NCBI GenBank assembly: GCA_035532475.1
Contig: DATKQY010000024.1
Location: 1 to 49,512, forward strand
Length of the DNA: 49,512 bases
DNA from: DATKQY01 sp035532475
GTDB taxonomy: Bacteria; Actinomycetota; Acidimicrobiia; Acidimicrobiales; Bog-793
Direction: 5' to 3'
Made by a program: the position numbers and the translations under genes. How positions within the stretch are numbered: position 1 is the first letter of the stretch; each line of letters opens with the position of its first letter. Below are positions 8,397-16,748 of the stretch, one piece after another. The notes beneath the pieces were generated by a model, which was not told where the DNA came from, did not search any database, and saw nothing but the letters and a program-made list of their open reading frames with translations.

Positions 8397-8457
8397 AGAA
8401 GCGATGCAGCTGTTGCTGCAGGTGACGCAGAGCTGACGACTGACGGGGAGAGATACA

Positions 8458-8865
8458 GTGCCGATGATGGAGATCGAACCGACGACAGAGGTGAACTGGT
8501 ACGTGTCTCGTCGTGTCGAGATCGGCAGCGACGACGCCGCATCGCTTCGCATCCCCGAACGCTTCGAGACCACCGAGGGCGTCCAGGTCGAGGTCGGCGA
8601 GTCGCTCGACTACTTTCCCAACGGAGACCCCTACCGCACCTACGGCGCCGTCCTCACGATCCCGGGGGTGTTCGCCACGAAGTTCCCGGTGGAGCTCGAC
8701 ATCCTGCCCTTCTCGGAGGGGCTCGTCGAGCTGGGGCTCCGGCCGGCGGCGCGCCTGCCGCGCTTCCCGATCGGCCCGCGCCGCTACTTCCGCCTCGCAT
8801 GGTCGGTCCTGGACTCGATCGCCGAGAGCTTCGACGAGGCGAGGCGGGTCGCCCGGGCAGCCTGA
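8458..8865 (+). CDS. Small hypothetical protein with its own promoter
   Basis: A 135-residue protein starting MPMMEIEPTTEVNWYVSRRV, predicted mixed alpha/beta and soluble, with no signal peptide. I do not recognise the family. GTG 8458 is preceded by GGGGAG (8445-8450) at 7 bases; an ATG two codons later is an alternative. The gene has a recognisable promoter with an inverted repeat upstream and a hairpin 20 bases after its stop, so it is probably a single-gene, individually regulated unit. Confidence 0.65.
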   Translation: MPMMEIEPTTEVNWYVSRRVEIGSDDAASLRIPERFETTEGVQVEVGESLDYFPNGDPYRTYGAVLTIPGVFATKFPVELDILPFSEGLVELGLRPAARLPRFPIGPRRYFRLAWSVLDSIAESFDEARRVARAA

Positions 8866-8885
8866 CCCGGTCCCACCCCGGCGGG

Positions 8886-8904
8886 AGCCGGCGGCTCGCC
8901 GGCT
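8886..8904. terminator. Hairpin terminator candidate
   Basis: AGCCGGC (8886-8892) and GCCGGCT (8898-8904) form a perfect 7-bp stem with a 5-base loop, 20 bases after the stop of the small gene at 8458-8865. No T-run follows, which is usual for high-GC actinobacteria. The rest of the interval up to the endonuclease gene end at 9164 (about 260 bases) shows no gene I can support. Confidence 0.45.
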
Positions 8905-9163
8905 GCAGGCGGCTTCACGCCGCGAGCGAAGGGGACGGATCGGGCAGTTGGCCGTCCTCCTGTCCGGTCGCCGGTGCTGAGCGCAGACCGATCCTCTCGG
9001 GTCGCCCGTCGTTGCGCACGCTCGCTGCGGCGGCGGGTGAGTCGGGCCCTCCTCGACGGCTGCGGCCCGGACCGCCTCGAGGGCGCGACGCGCGAGCCCG
9101 GCTGGTGGTCTATTGCGACGCCCGCGGGCGGTGCACGGCAGCTCCGGGCAGCGGCCCGGGGCG

Positions 9164-10201
9164 TCAGCACGGCCAGAGCCGACCCTGGCCGGGTCCGTCG
9201 GGGCGTAGCGGGTGGTAGCCGGGGACGCGGTCGGGTGGCGTGTCGACGTAGACCTTCGCCTCGGGAGGCTGGGAGAACTTGCCGTGGCTCCAACGGATCT
9301 CGACGTGACCCTGGACCGGCTGCTCCGTGCGGCTCGAGCGGTCGAGGACGGTCGCCTCCCAGTTCACCTGGGGCTGACCGGTCGTGGCGGCGCCGACCGT
9401 GAGGGACCGGAGGCCGTACGCCTGCCGCCAGTCCCAAGGGGTGCCGACCCGCAGCGTCATGCGGTCGATCCCGTTCACTCCGAGGAGGAAGTACGGCGCG
9501 TTGCCGATCCGCAGCAAGCGCCAGAGCATCCGCTCACGGTCGGCCGCGACGAGCCGGTCGCGCCAGCGCTCGGCCGATCGCTCGCTCACGACCCGGCACA
9601 GCTCCCGGTACTCGGCGCGCGCCGAGTCAGGATACCGTCGCCCGGGCAGGGCTTCCCGGAGCGCCCGGCGGTCCTCCGTGTTGAGCTCGGTCGCCCGCCC
9701 CGGGAGCATCGGGAGCCCCGACGCCCTCCGGCACGCTTCGTAGAGCGCCTGGTAGGCCTCCGGCGCCGTGCTCTCGTACCAGTCGCCACGTTCCCATGAA
9801 CCGCTCGTCGCGAGCAGGCCCTCGAACAGTCGGGCGGGTGACGGGCTCGAGATGTTCTCCGAGCGGTACTTGCAGCTGACCAGGTAGACGTGGTCGATCC
9901 GCAGATCGATCGGCGCCACCTCGTCACCCGGCGGCCTGCGGCCGCCGGTCCACTCGATGATGCGCGGGGTCCGTCCGCGCAGCCCGTCGGCCGCCTCCAA
10001 GAACGCCCGGCCGTTGGCGAACGCGACCGAGAAGGCAGCGGCAAATCGCCCGGACCCGTGGAGCCCGTTCAGCCGGTCCCAGGTCGGCGCGTCGATGCGT
10101 AGCGCCGCCGGACGTGCCGCCAGCGCTTCGGCCACCCCCGGGTACGCCAGGGTCCCGAGCGCCGTCCCGAGCTCGGTGACTGTCGTGAGGTCATTGGGCA
10201 T
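9164..10201 (-). CDS. Putative restriction endonuclease of an RM-like cassette
   Basis: A 345-residue protein without an obvious named family. Residues about 93-113 (DEVAPIDLRIDHVYLVSCKY) look like a PD-(D/E)xK nuclease core: an acidic residue (D99 or D103), a beta strand, then S109-x-K111 where most enzymes have E-x-K. An acidic helix lies before it (FLEAADGL). It is the last gene of a minus-strand cassette: its ATG lies inside the end of a 42-codon ORF that itself overlaps the methyltransferase stop. Gene context plus the core motif support an endonuclease partner of the methyltransferase; the Ser in place of Glu leaves activity uncertain. Confidence 0.55.
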   Translation of the reverse strand: MPNDLTTVTELGTALGTLAYPGVAEALAARPAALRIDAPTWDRLNGLHGSGRFAAAFSVAFANGRAFLEAADGLRGRTPRIIEWTGGRRPPGDEVAPIDLRIDHVYLVSCKYRSENISSPSPARLFEGLLATSGSWERGDWYESTAPEAYQALYEACRRASGLPMLPGRATELNTEDRRALREALPGRRYPDSARAEYRELCRVVSERSAERWRDRLVAADRERMLWRLLRIGNAPYFLLGVNGIDRMTLRVGTPWDWRQAYGLRSLTVGAATTGQPQVNWEATVLDRSSRTEQPVQGHVEIRWSHGKFSQPPEAKVYVDTPPDRVPGYHPLRPDGPGQGRLWPC

Positions 10202-10319
10202 CGGGCCCCGGGTTCTGGAAGATCGGGGGGAGGGGGAGCTCCAGGGCGTGCCGCTCGGGGTCGAGGGCGTACGCCACCCGGGGCCGCGCGTGGGGCAGGG
10301 CCGGGTCGTAGACGCTCAT
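10191..10319 (-). CDS. 42-residue ORF between methyltransferase and endonuclease genes
   Basis: An ATG at 10319 overlaps the methyltransferase stop as ATGA, and the ORF ends in TGA at 10191-10193, eleven bases inside the endonuclease gene. The product begins MSVYDPALPHARPRVAYALD and is Pro/Leu-rich, with no helix-turn-helix, so it is not a classical C-protein. Two-sided overlap is the hallmark of coupled translation in this genome. It could be a real small protein, a translation-coupling leader, or the displaced N-terminus of the endonuclease after an old frameshift. Confidence 0.5.
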   Translation of the reverse strand: MSVYDPALPHARPRVAYALDPERHALELPLPPIFQNPGPDAQ

Positions 10320-11773
10320 CGGGGCGCGGCGCGACCTCGGCCGTAGGAGCGCAGCCGGGCGAGATCCTCCGGCGCGCGCAGGTCGACGACGTCGAACACC
10401 GGCTTCTTGCGCGGGTCAGGCCCGGTCACCGCGTCGAGCGCCCGGCCGCCGGCACTGTTGCGTGCCGGCCGGCCGGTCGTCAGCAGCACGTAGCGCGCTT
10501 TGTTGCCCACGTGCTGGAGCACCGCGGCCTTCCCGAGCGCCTTCCACAGGGTCTCGGAGCGGCGCAGCCCTGCCGGGGTGGTGGTGAAGGCGCCGTAGAC
10601 GTCGAACAGCCATCGGCGCCCGGCGCGGTCGACCGCCACGAAGTCGACCTCGACGCCTGCTTCCAGGCGCTTGTTCTCCGCGGTGACCGTGAAGCCGGCT
10701 CCGTCGTCCCCGCCGGCCTCGAGCGCCCACTTCGCCAGTTCCCGGGCCCGGCGGCCCTCTCGAACGCTCCGTTCCTGGAAGTCCTCCGCCGGGTCGACGG
10801 GGGCCGGGACCGCGGGCAGCGCGGGCCTGCGCACGGCGAGCTTGGCCAGTCGCTCCCGCTCCGCCTCGACCCGGGCGGTGGCGGCCGCGACGTAGCCCAG
10901 GTCCGTGTCGAAGCCGACGAACCGCCGGTCCGTGCGCAGCGCCGCGATCGCCGTCGACCCCGAACCCATGAAGGGATCGACGACCAGGTCGTCACGGTAG
11001 GTGTACAGCTCGATCAGGCGTTGGGGGAGCTCGACGGGGAACGGGGCGGGGTGGTTGACCCGGTTGGCGCTCTCCGGCGCCATCTCCCAAAGGTCGGTGG
11101 TCGCCTCCAGGAACTCGTCGCGGTAGATCGACGCCTCCGACGGGTAGCCGCCCTGGAGGCGGGCGCGAGGATCGAGGGCCCGGTCGAAGCGACCCTTCGA
11201 CGCGACGATCACCCGCTCGGTGAGGTCGCGCAGCACCGGGTCGCCGGGCTTTTGGTACGTGCCCCAGGCGCAGTTGCCCGCGGCACCCCTCGCCTTTTGC
11301 CAGACGACCTCGCCGCGCAGCAGCAGCCCGAGGTCCTCGAAGACGTCGATCACGTCACGCGACAAGGAGCGGTAGGGCTTGCGGCCGAGGTTGGCGACGT
11401 TCACCGCGATCCGCCCCCCCGCCTCGAGAGCGTCGACGCACTGCGCGAACACTCCGTGGAGCATGCCGAGGTACGCCTCGTAGCTGGCGGGGACATGTCC
11501 CTGTCCGATCGCGGTCTCGTACTCCTTGCCCGAGTAGTAGGGCGGGGAGGTGACGACGAGCGCGACGGAGCTCGGCGCGAGCGCCTCGGGGTGCTGGCGG
11601 ATGTCACCGTGGACCATGGCGTCGACGATCGGGCGCTCGCTCGGATGCGCCACGTCGTCGGCGTCGGATATCACCGGCGCCTTGAAGCGCCGGTAGAACT
11701 CGGCCGAGTCGTGGTTCTCCCGACGGCCGACGCCGAAGCGGGACGTGGTCGTGCCGCGCCGGCGCTGGTTCAC
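10316..11773 (-). CDS. DNA methyltransferase (beta class, likely m4C) with a nuclease-like C-terminal domain
   Basis: A 485-residue DNA-modification enzyme. The catalytic motif IV TSPPYY (residues 75-80) precedes the SAM motif DPFMGSGSTAIAAL (266-279), the beta-class order; a TSPPY rather than DPPY motif is typical of N4-cytosine methyltransferases. Residues about 330-485 form an extra domain with VEVDFVAVDRAGRRWLFDVYG (D377, D391), which resembles the PD-(D/E)xK fold but lacks the lysine. This could be a decayed nuclease or a DNA-binding version of the fold. First gene of the cassette, overlapping the 42-codon ORF by ATGA. Confidence 0.85.
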   Translation of the reverse strand: MNQRRRGTTTSRFGVGRRENHDSAEFYRRFKAPVISDADDVAHPSERPIVDAMVHGDIRQHPEALAPSSVALVVTSPPYYSGKEYETAIGQGHVPASYEAYLGMLHGVFAQCVDALEAGGRIAVNVANLGRKPYRSLSRDVIDVFEDLGLLLRGEVVWQKARGAAGNCAWGTYQKPGDPVLRDLTERVIVASKGRFDRALDPRARLQGGYPSEASIYRDEFLEATTDLWEMAPESANRVNHPAPFPVELPQRLIELYTYRDDLVVDPFMGSGSTAIAALRTDRRFVGFDTDLGYVAAATARVEAERERLAKLAVRRPALPAVPAPVDPAEDFQERSVREGRRARELAKWALEAGGDDGAGFTVTAENKRLEAGVEVDFVAVDRAGRRWLFDVYGAFTTTPAGLRRSETLWKALGKAAVLQHVGNKARYVLLTTGRPARNSAGGRALDAVTGPDPRKKPVFDVVDLRAPEDLARLRSYGRGRAAPR

Positions 11774-11840
11774 CGGCCCAGACTAGGCGGGGGTCGTGAC
11801 GGTGACGCGGAGCCTTCGGCCGGCGCCGGGCCGGGTGCGC

Positions 11841-13247
11841 CTAGGCGCTGACGTCGTCGAGGGCGAGCGTTCCCCGTTGGCCCGGCCCGTTCTCGACCTC
11901 GAGGCCGATGTAGCGCAGGCCTCCGCTCAGGGCGGGCACCGTCCAGGTGATGGTGGTCCAGCCGCCGCGTCTCAAGGCGACCGTCGTTGAAAGGCGGGCC
12001 TTCCAGGCTCCGTCCTCCGCGTAGGGCTGCACCGCCAGCGACATGCTCGCCGGTTCGTAGACGTGGTAGGTCACCCGGGACCCGGCGCCGACGCCCGGGA
12101 GGTGCGGCGAGGCGATACCGGGGTTTCCGGCCCCGGTGAGCCTGATCGCGAGGGAGCGGGTGCCGCTGTAGGCGATCGACGCGGTGTTGGCGATCGCCAC
12201 GGGCCCGTAGTCGACGCGCCAGCCCTGGGTGGTGCCGTTCTCGAAGTTGAACGAGGCCGTGCTGGGCCGCGAGGTGCCCCGAACCGGCCTTCGGGCTGGT
12301 CGCTTCTTCACCGGCTTCCTCGTCACCGGCTTCCTCGTCACCGGCTTCCTCGCCGCGGTGGTGGGCGTCGCCCCCACGCTCGTGGATCCACCGCTGAACA
12401 CGGCGATCGGCGCGGCCGACGCCGTGTTACCGAGCGGAGCTAGCCCGTACGCGTCCTCGATCGTCCGCAGCAACGAGGCATGGGTGTAGCCGGTGGCGTA
12501 CTTGCCGGCGACGACGTTCGAGCCGGCCAGGACGGCGGCGACCTGGTTGTTGTTCGCGTTGTCGTCGGCCTCGTCCCAGACGAGGATCAGCAAGCTGTTG
12601 TTCTGCTTCGCCCACCGTACGTAGGGGTCGATGTGGGCTCGCAGCCAGGCGTCGCCCTGGGGCGGGCTGGCGTCGTGCATGTCGTCCACGAGGTTCGGGA
12701 TGACGTAGGAGACCGTCGGGAGCTGGCTGTAGTTGGCCGGGAAGCTGCTGAAGGGCAGGTTCACCGAGCCGGGGACGTTGGTGAAGTCGGCCCAGGGATC
12801 GTGTCGGCGGACGTACCCGCCCGTCGCGCAGCCCCTGTAGCCCACGCCGGGCGCACCCTCCGAGTACGCCGCGAAGGACAGCTTCGCCGCGGCGAGCTCG
12901 GTGTAGAGGTTGGCCGCGCTGTAGTTCAGCGGGCAGTCGTCGGTCGTGTCGCCCTGCGTCGAGCCGGAGAACAGCTCGAGGTAGTTGGGCTCCGAGGGAT
13001 GGCCGATGGAGTGGTAGTTGGTCAGCAGGGCGTTGGCGTTCGCCAACGAGTTGATGTACGGGGCCTGCGAGCTGCCGATGATCTGGTCGTACCCGTAGGT
13101 CTCCATGATCACGACGACCGTGTGCGCCGGTCGCCAGATACCCGATGCCGACGCCCGGCCTGCCAGCGGGAAGCCGCTGAGCAGACCGACCGCGACGAGC
13201 GACACCGCCGACAGGCACGCGGCGGCCGCGGCGAGCTTCTTGGGCAT
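11841..13247 (-). CDS. Secreted phosphoesterase (PF04185 type) with C-terminal jelly-roll-like domain
   Basis: A 468-residue exported protein. Signal peptide: MPKKLAAAAACLSAVSLVAV to about residue 35. The phosphoesterase domain follows (HTVVVIMETYGYDQIIGSS, then YHSIGHPSEPNYLELFSG, NLVDDMHDA, LVWDEADDN), as in acid phosphatase/phospholipase C-like enzymes. A Thr/Lys/Arg/Pro linker (about 294-330) has RKPVT repeats, and residues 331-468 look like a beta-sandwich carbohydrate-binding-type domain (FENGTTQGWRV). ATG 13247 follows GAGGAGGGG, which decides the start over 13313. It probably acts outside the cell on phosphate esters; the substrate is unknown. Confidence 0.85.
   Translation of the reverse strand: MPKKLAAAAACLSAVSLVAVGLLSGFPLAGRASASGIWRPAHTVVVIMETYGYDQIIGSSQAPYINSLANANALLTNYHSIGHPSEPNYLELFSGSTQGDTTDDCPLNYSAANLYTELAAAKLSFAAYSEGAPGVGYRGCATGGYVRRHDPWADFTNVPGSVNLPFSSFPANYSQLPTVSYVIPNLVDDMHDASPPQGDAWLRAHIDPYVRWAKQNNSLLILVWDEADDNANNNQVAAVLAGSNVVAGKYATGYTHASLLRTIEDAYGLAPLGNTASAAPIAVFSGGSTSVGATPTTAARKPVTRKPVTRKPVKKRPARRPVRGTSRPSTASFNFENGTTQGWRVDYGPVAIANTASIAYSGTRSLAIRLTGAGNPGIASPHLPGVGAGSRVTYHVYEPASMSLAVQPYAEDGAWKARLSTTVALRRGGWTTITWTVPALSGGLRYIGLEVENGPGQRGTLALDDVSA
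12309..12350 (-). repeat. Tandem 15-base repeat coding for RKPVT
   Basis: The linker of the phosphoesterase gene holds almost three copies of a 15-base unit that encodes Arg-Lys-Pro-Val-Thr, the last copy diverging to RKPVKK. Such basic proline-rich linkers separate a catalytic domain from a binding domain, and copy number may vary between strains. Confidence 0.8.
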
Positions 13248-13581
13248 ACCCCTCCTCGGGCGTCCTTCGCGGCCGCAGCCCTGGCGTGGCGCCGATCGTG
13301 GCGGAGCGCTCACAAGTCCTGGAACCGGGCGGCAGCTGTCGCGCGCCGGATGGCTTCGCGTGAACTAGGTGAACGCTCACTGTACCGTCCCGTCCCGGCC
13401 GGGTGCGGTCGGGGTGCCGGGTGACACGGAATCGTCACGCGCAGCTGCGCCAGCCTGGGGTTGCGCGGGGTCAGCGGCGCTCACCGTGGTCGCGCGCCTG
13501 CGCATCGGGCTGCTCGGCGTGGCGGTCGGCCTGCGGTGGTGGAGCGCTCAAGTCCGCCCCTGTCTCCGACGTTGGGTCTCC

Positions 13582-14886
13582 GTGTCGATCGGTACCGAGC
13601 TCTGGCGCGGACGCGCAGACTATTCCGACAGCCCTCCCGGTTCCCTCGACGAGGTGATCGCTTCGGGCGCGTTGCGCAGCGTCTTCCAGCCGATCGTCGA
13701 CCTCGACTCGATGCAGGCCGTGGCGTACGAGGCGCTCGTCCGGGGTCCCGCCGGCTCCGTCTTCGAGTCCCCGGCTGTGCTGTTCGACGCCGCCCGCTGC
13801 CAGGGCAGGATCACCGAGCTCGACTGGGCCTGCCGCATCGTCGCGCTCGAGGGCGCGCTCGACGCGGGCCTTCACGAGGAGACCGGCCTGTTCGTGAACG
13901 TCGAGCCCCAGACGCTCGGGCTGCCGCCGCCCGAGCGCTACGCCGAGGTCGAGCGTCGGGCGGCGGGCAGGCTCCGGATCGTCCTCGAGATCACCGAGCG
14001 CTCGCTCACGGCCCGGCCGGCGGACATCCTCGACGCCGTCGCGGCGGCGAGACAGCGGGGGTGGGGCATCGCGCTCGACGACGTGGGGGCAGACCCGCGC
14101 TCGCTCGCCCTGCTGCCGTTCGTCGCGCCCGACGTCGTCAAGCTTGATATTCGCCTCGTGCAGGGTCCGCCAGATGCCGCGATGGCCGAGACGATGACGG
14201 CGGTGGCGGCGCACGCCGAGCGGTTCGGCGCCTCGGTGCTCGCCGAGGGCGTCGAGACCGAGGCGCATCTCGCCCGGGCACGGGCGCTCGGCGCGCGGCT
14301 CGGACAGGGATTCTTCTTCGGACGGCCGTCCGCCCTCCCGCCGGTGACCGACGGCGCCGGGCTGCGCGGTCATGCCCACAGCGGGCAGCTGCAGGTGGGC
14401 GGGGCCACGCCGTTCGAGACGGTCGTCGCCGAGTTGCCCGTCCGTCGCTCCGCCAAAGGGCTGATGGTCGAGATGTCGAAGCACCTCGAGACCCAGGCGG
14501 CACGGCTGTCGAGCCCGGGGATCGTGCTCGCCGCGTTCCAGGACGCCGGGCACTTCACGAGGTCTTCCGCCCGCCGATACCAGGCCCTCGCCTCCCGATG
14601 CTCGCTCGTCGCGGCGCTCGGCGTCGGGCTCGGTACCGAACCGGCGCCAGGGGTGCGCGGCGCTGACCTCGTCCCAGACGATCCCCTCGTCGACGAGTGG
14701 TCGATCGCGGTGGTCGGCGCGCACTATGCCGCAGCACTCGTCGCCCGCGACCTCGGCGACCGTGGGCCCGAGGCGTCGAGGCGGTTCGACTACGCGCTGA
14801 CCCACGACCGCTCCCTCGCCATCGCTGCGGCGGCGTCCTTGATGCGGCGCGTGCTTCCGACGAGCCTCCCCGACATGGATCGGTGA
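13582..14886 (+). CDS. EAL-DICT protein, probable cyclic-di-GMP phosphodiesterase
   Basis: A 434-residue cytoplasmic protein. The EAL domain (about 28-250) has the name motif YEALVRG (E50), NVEPQTL (N106), EITERS, LDDVGADP (D166, D167), VKLDI (K187), AEGVETE (E222) and GQGFFFG (Q242), so all metal and catalytic residues are present; loop 6, usually DDFGTG, is altered to DDVGAD. Residues about 280-430 match the DICT sensory domain (ETVVAELPVRRSAKGLMVEMSKHLE). It would hydrolyse cyclic-di-GMP under control of DICT. GTG 13582 is a best guess; the frame is open to 13369, but the extra 71 residues look non-conserved. Confidence 0.85.
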   Translation: MSIGTELWRGRADYSDSPPGSLDEVIASGALRSVFQPIVDLDSMQAVAYEALVRGPAGSVFESPAVLFDAARCQGRITELDWACRIVALEGALDAGLHEETGLFVNVEPQTLGLPPPERYAEVERRAAGRLRIVLEITERSLTARPADILDAVAAARQRGWGIALDDVGADPRSLALLPFVAPDVVKLDIRLVQGPPDAAMAETMTAVAAHAERFGASVLAEGVETEAHLARARALGARLGQGFFFGRPSALPPVTDGAGLRGHAHSGQLQVGGATPFETVVAELPVRRSAKGLMVEMSKHLETQAARLSSPGIVLAAFQDAGHFTRSSARRYQALASRCSLVAALGVGLGTEPAPGVRGADLVPDDPLVDEWSIAVVGAHYAAALVARDLGDRGPEASRRFDYALTHDRSLAIAAAASLMRRVLPTSLPDMDR

Positions 14887-14906
14887 TCAGCAGCGGACGC
14901 CTCGCC

Positions 14907-14936
14907 GAGCCGGTCGCAGGTCCCGCGCCCCGGCTC
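14907..14936. terminator. Hairpin between convergent genes
   Basis: GAGCCGG (14907-14913) pairs with CCGGCTC (14930-14936), a perfect 7-bp stem with a 16-base loop, between the EAL-DICT stop and the stop of the convergent methyltransferase gene. It may terminate both; there is no T-run. Confidence 0.35.
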
Positions 14937-15717
14937 AACCCTTGACGGCCGGCGACTCCCCGCGTCGGGCGACGATGTTGAGCCGTACATAGTCGATCAG
15001 CGGCTCGGGCATGGCCGACGCCACCTGCTCCGCGAACCCGTGGCGGCGCTCGGGAGGCAGGGTTGCCAGGTGCTCGCGCAGGCACACGGCCTCGAGGAAG
15101 TCGGCAAGCGACGCGTCCGTCGGGAAGGGCGTGGGCTCCGGGTGGGACCACGTCCGGATGTCGACGAAGCCGGCCAGCTCCAAGCGCCGCTGGGTCTCCT
15201 CCGCCGACGCGTACTCCCACGTTCCCGCGCGCTCGACGCCGAGCGATCTCACCGCCCGGATCACGCTGTCGATGTTGCCTTCGCCGCCGCACTGCGCCAC
15301 GAGCTGACCACCGGGACGCAGCACACGCCAGAGGTTCTCGAAGAGGCGGTCGTGATCCGTCACCCAGTGGAAGGTGGCCGTCGAGAACACCGCGTCGACG
15401 GGAGCGTCGCCGGCCAGATGGTCGGGGCCGAGCTCGACCAGGTCGGCCCGGACGAAGCGAACCCGGGCGCCTGCCGCCCGGAGGCGGGCCCGTGCCTGAT
15501 CGAGCATCGACTCCGACGCGTCGAGCGCGACGACACGGCCCCGCGGCAGTCGGGCGAGGAGCTCCTCGGTCACCCGACCGCTACCGCAACCGGCGTCCAG
15601 CACGGTCTCGTCGCCGCGCAGCTCGAGCCGGTCGAGGACGGCGCGACCCCAGCGAGCCTGGGGATCCGACAGCTGGTCGTAGCGGGCTCCGTCCCAGTCG
15701 GCCGTGCGTTCGGTCAT
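14935..15717 (-). CDS. Class I SAM-dependent methyltransferase (trans-aconitate type)
   Basis: A 260-residue methyltransferase with motif I VLDAGCGSGRVTEELL (about 39-54), strand-2 acidic end VVALDASESMLDQAR, motif II-like FSTATFHWVTDHDRLFENLW and motif III VLRPGGQLVAQCGG. This set is typical of the trans-aconitate 2-methyltransferase/UbiE-like group; the substrate cannot be told. It is distantly similar in motif layout to the protein at 3530-4354 (FHWV versus LHWV), so the two may be paralogues. Divergent from the SnoaL-like gene, convergent with the EAL-DICT gene. Confidence 0.83.
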   Translation of the reverse strand: MTERTADWDGARYDQLSDPQARWGRAVLDRLELRGDETVLDAGCGSGRVTEELLARLPRGRVVALDASESMLDQARARLRAAGARVRFVRADLVELGPDHLAGDAPVDAVFSTATFHWVTDHDRLFENLWRVLRPGGQLVAQCGGEGNIDSVIRAVRSLGVERAGTWEYASAEETQRRLELAGFVDIRTWSHPEPTPFPTDASLADFLEAVCLREHLATLPPERRHGFAEQVASAMPEPLIDYVRLNIVARRGESPAVKG

Positions 15718-15893
15718 CTCGCCACGCTACAGGCGCCCGATCACTCGCCGCGGCCGAGGGAGGGCCGCGTCGGAGCGCGTGCCCGGCCCCCGCGCAGGTA
15801 CTCTGCGGGCATGTCGATCGGGTCGGTCTCCCTCGCGCCCGGCCGCGGGTCGCCCGCGGTCGCCGACCGCCGCGCCGCGCTCGGGGCGAGGCG

Positions 15894-16511
15894 ATGACCC
15901 CGGCCGATCGCGAGAGCGCCGTCGTCGCCAACGCCCAGCTGGTGCTGGCGGAACGTGAAGCACGCGACCGTGGCTGGTGGGAGGGTGAGGCCGACTACTT
16001 CCATCCCGACAGTGTCGTCAGCGTCTCGTGGTTCCACGGCAGCGGCAAGGAGTTCGTGGCGGCGTCGAAGGAGCTCTCGAGCGGGCCGATCGCGGACGCG
16101 ACGAAGCACCGGCTCGCGCCACCCGTCGTCCACGCTGGGACCGATCGAGCCGTCGTGACGATGGGGGCGGTGCTCGCCTCCCGAGCCTTGGTCGGAGGAG
16201 TCGAGCTCGATCTCGCGGGAAGCGTCCGGTTCCTGTACCGCACCGAACGGCGGCAGGGTCCGTGGAAGATCCTGAGCCTCGACTGCGTCTACGAGCGCGA
16301 CACGCTCACCCCCACCGTTCCCGGCGTGCCGCTCGTGATCGACGACGCGGAGCTCGCCGCGTTCCGGCCGAGCTACCGCATGCTCGCCTGGTCGTTCACG
16401 AGGCGCGGGATCGCCGTTCGGGACGACCTGCCCGGTGACGACCGACCAGATGGCGTGGCGGCCCTGTACGCCGCTCACTTCGCCTGGGCGGGCCTCGAGC
16501 TCCCCCGATGA
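15894..16511 (+). CDS. SnoaL/NTF2-like protein
   Basis: A 205-residue protein with a SnoaL-like fold: helices at residues 5-25 (ESAVVANAQLVLAEREARDR), then YFHPDSVVSVSWFHGSGKEF and curved-sheet strands ending VRFLYRTERRQGPWKILSLD. The family includes ketosteroid-isomerase-like enzymes and many binding proteins; no catalytic role can be assigned. ATG 15894 begins the conserved part; the frame is open far upstream but only as a shadow of the divergent methyltransferase. Its stop overlaps the ATG of a possible 56-codon ORF. Confidence 0.7.
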   Translation: MTPADRESAVVANAQLVLAEREARDRGWWEGEADYFHPDSVVSVSWFHGSGKEFVAASKELSSGPIADATKHRLAPPVVHAGTDRAVVTMGAVLASRALVGGVELDLAGSVRFLYRTERRQGPWKILSLDCVYERDTLTPTVPGVPLVIDDAELAAFRPSYRMLAWSFTRRGIAVRDDLPGDDRPDGVAALYAAHFAWAGLELPR

Positions 16512-16678
16512 CCACGTCCGCCGGGCCGGTTCAGGGCGGACCAGGACGAGGGCTGCCGACGCCGACGGTCGCGGGCGGCGTGTCGGAGCGGATGTCCACG
16601 TTCGCGACGCGGCCCGCGAGCGACGGGGCCCGCCTCGGCGAACCGGACGCGGCGGAACTCGGCGTCGCCGGGCGCTGA
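16508..16678 (+). CDS. Possible 56-residue ORF coupled to the SnoaL-like gene
   Basis: ATG 16508 overlaps the upstream stop as ATGA and the ORF ends with TGA at 16676-16678. The product (start MTTSAGPVQGGPGRGLPTPT) is Gly/Pro-rich and unlike any family I know. The overlap is the only support, and it can occur by chance in GC-rich DNA. Confidence 0.25.
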   Translation: MTTSAGPVQGGPGRGLPTPTVAGGVSERMSTFATRPASDGARLGEPDAAELGVAGR

Positions 16679-16748
16679 CGAGCCTCGCATCCCGCCGCTC
16701 CCCGGCCGGGCCCTCCTCGGAAGCGGGCTCGTCTGCCAAGCTGACGAC

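Noticed and set aside
6862..8457. A purine operon around purF
   Set aside because: The next genes are an unrelated small gene and a restriction-like cassette; no purM, purL or purQ is present.
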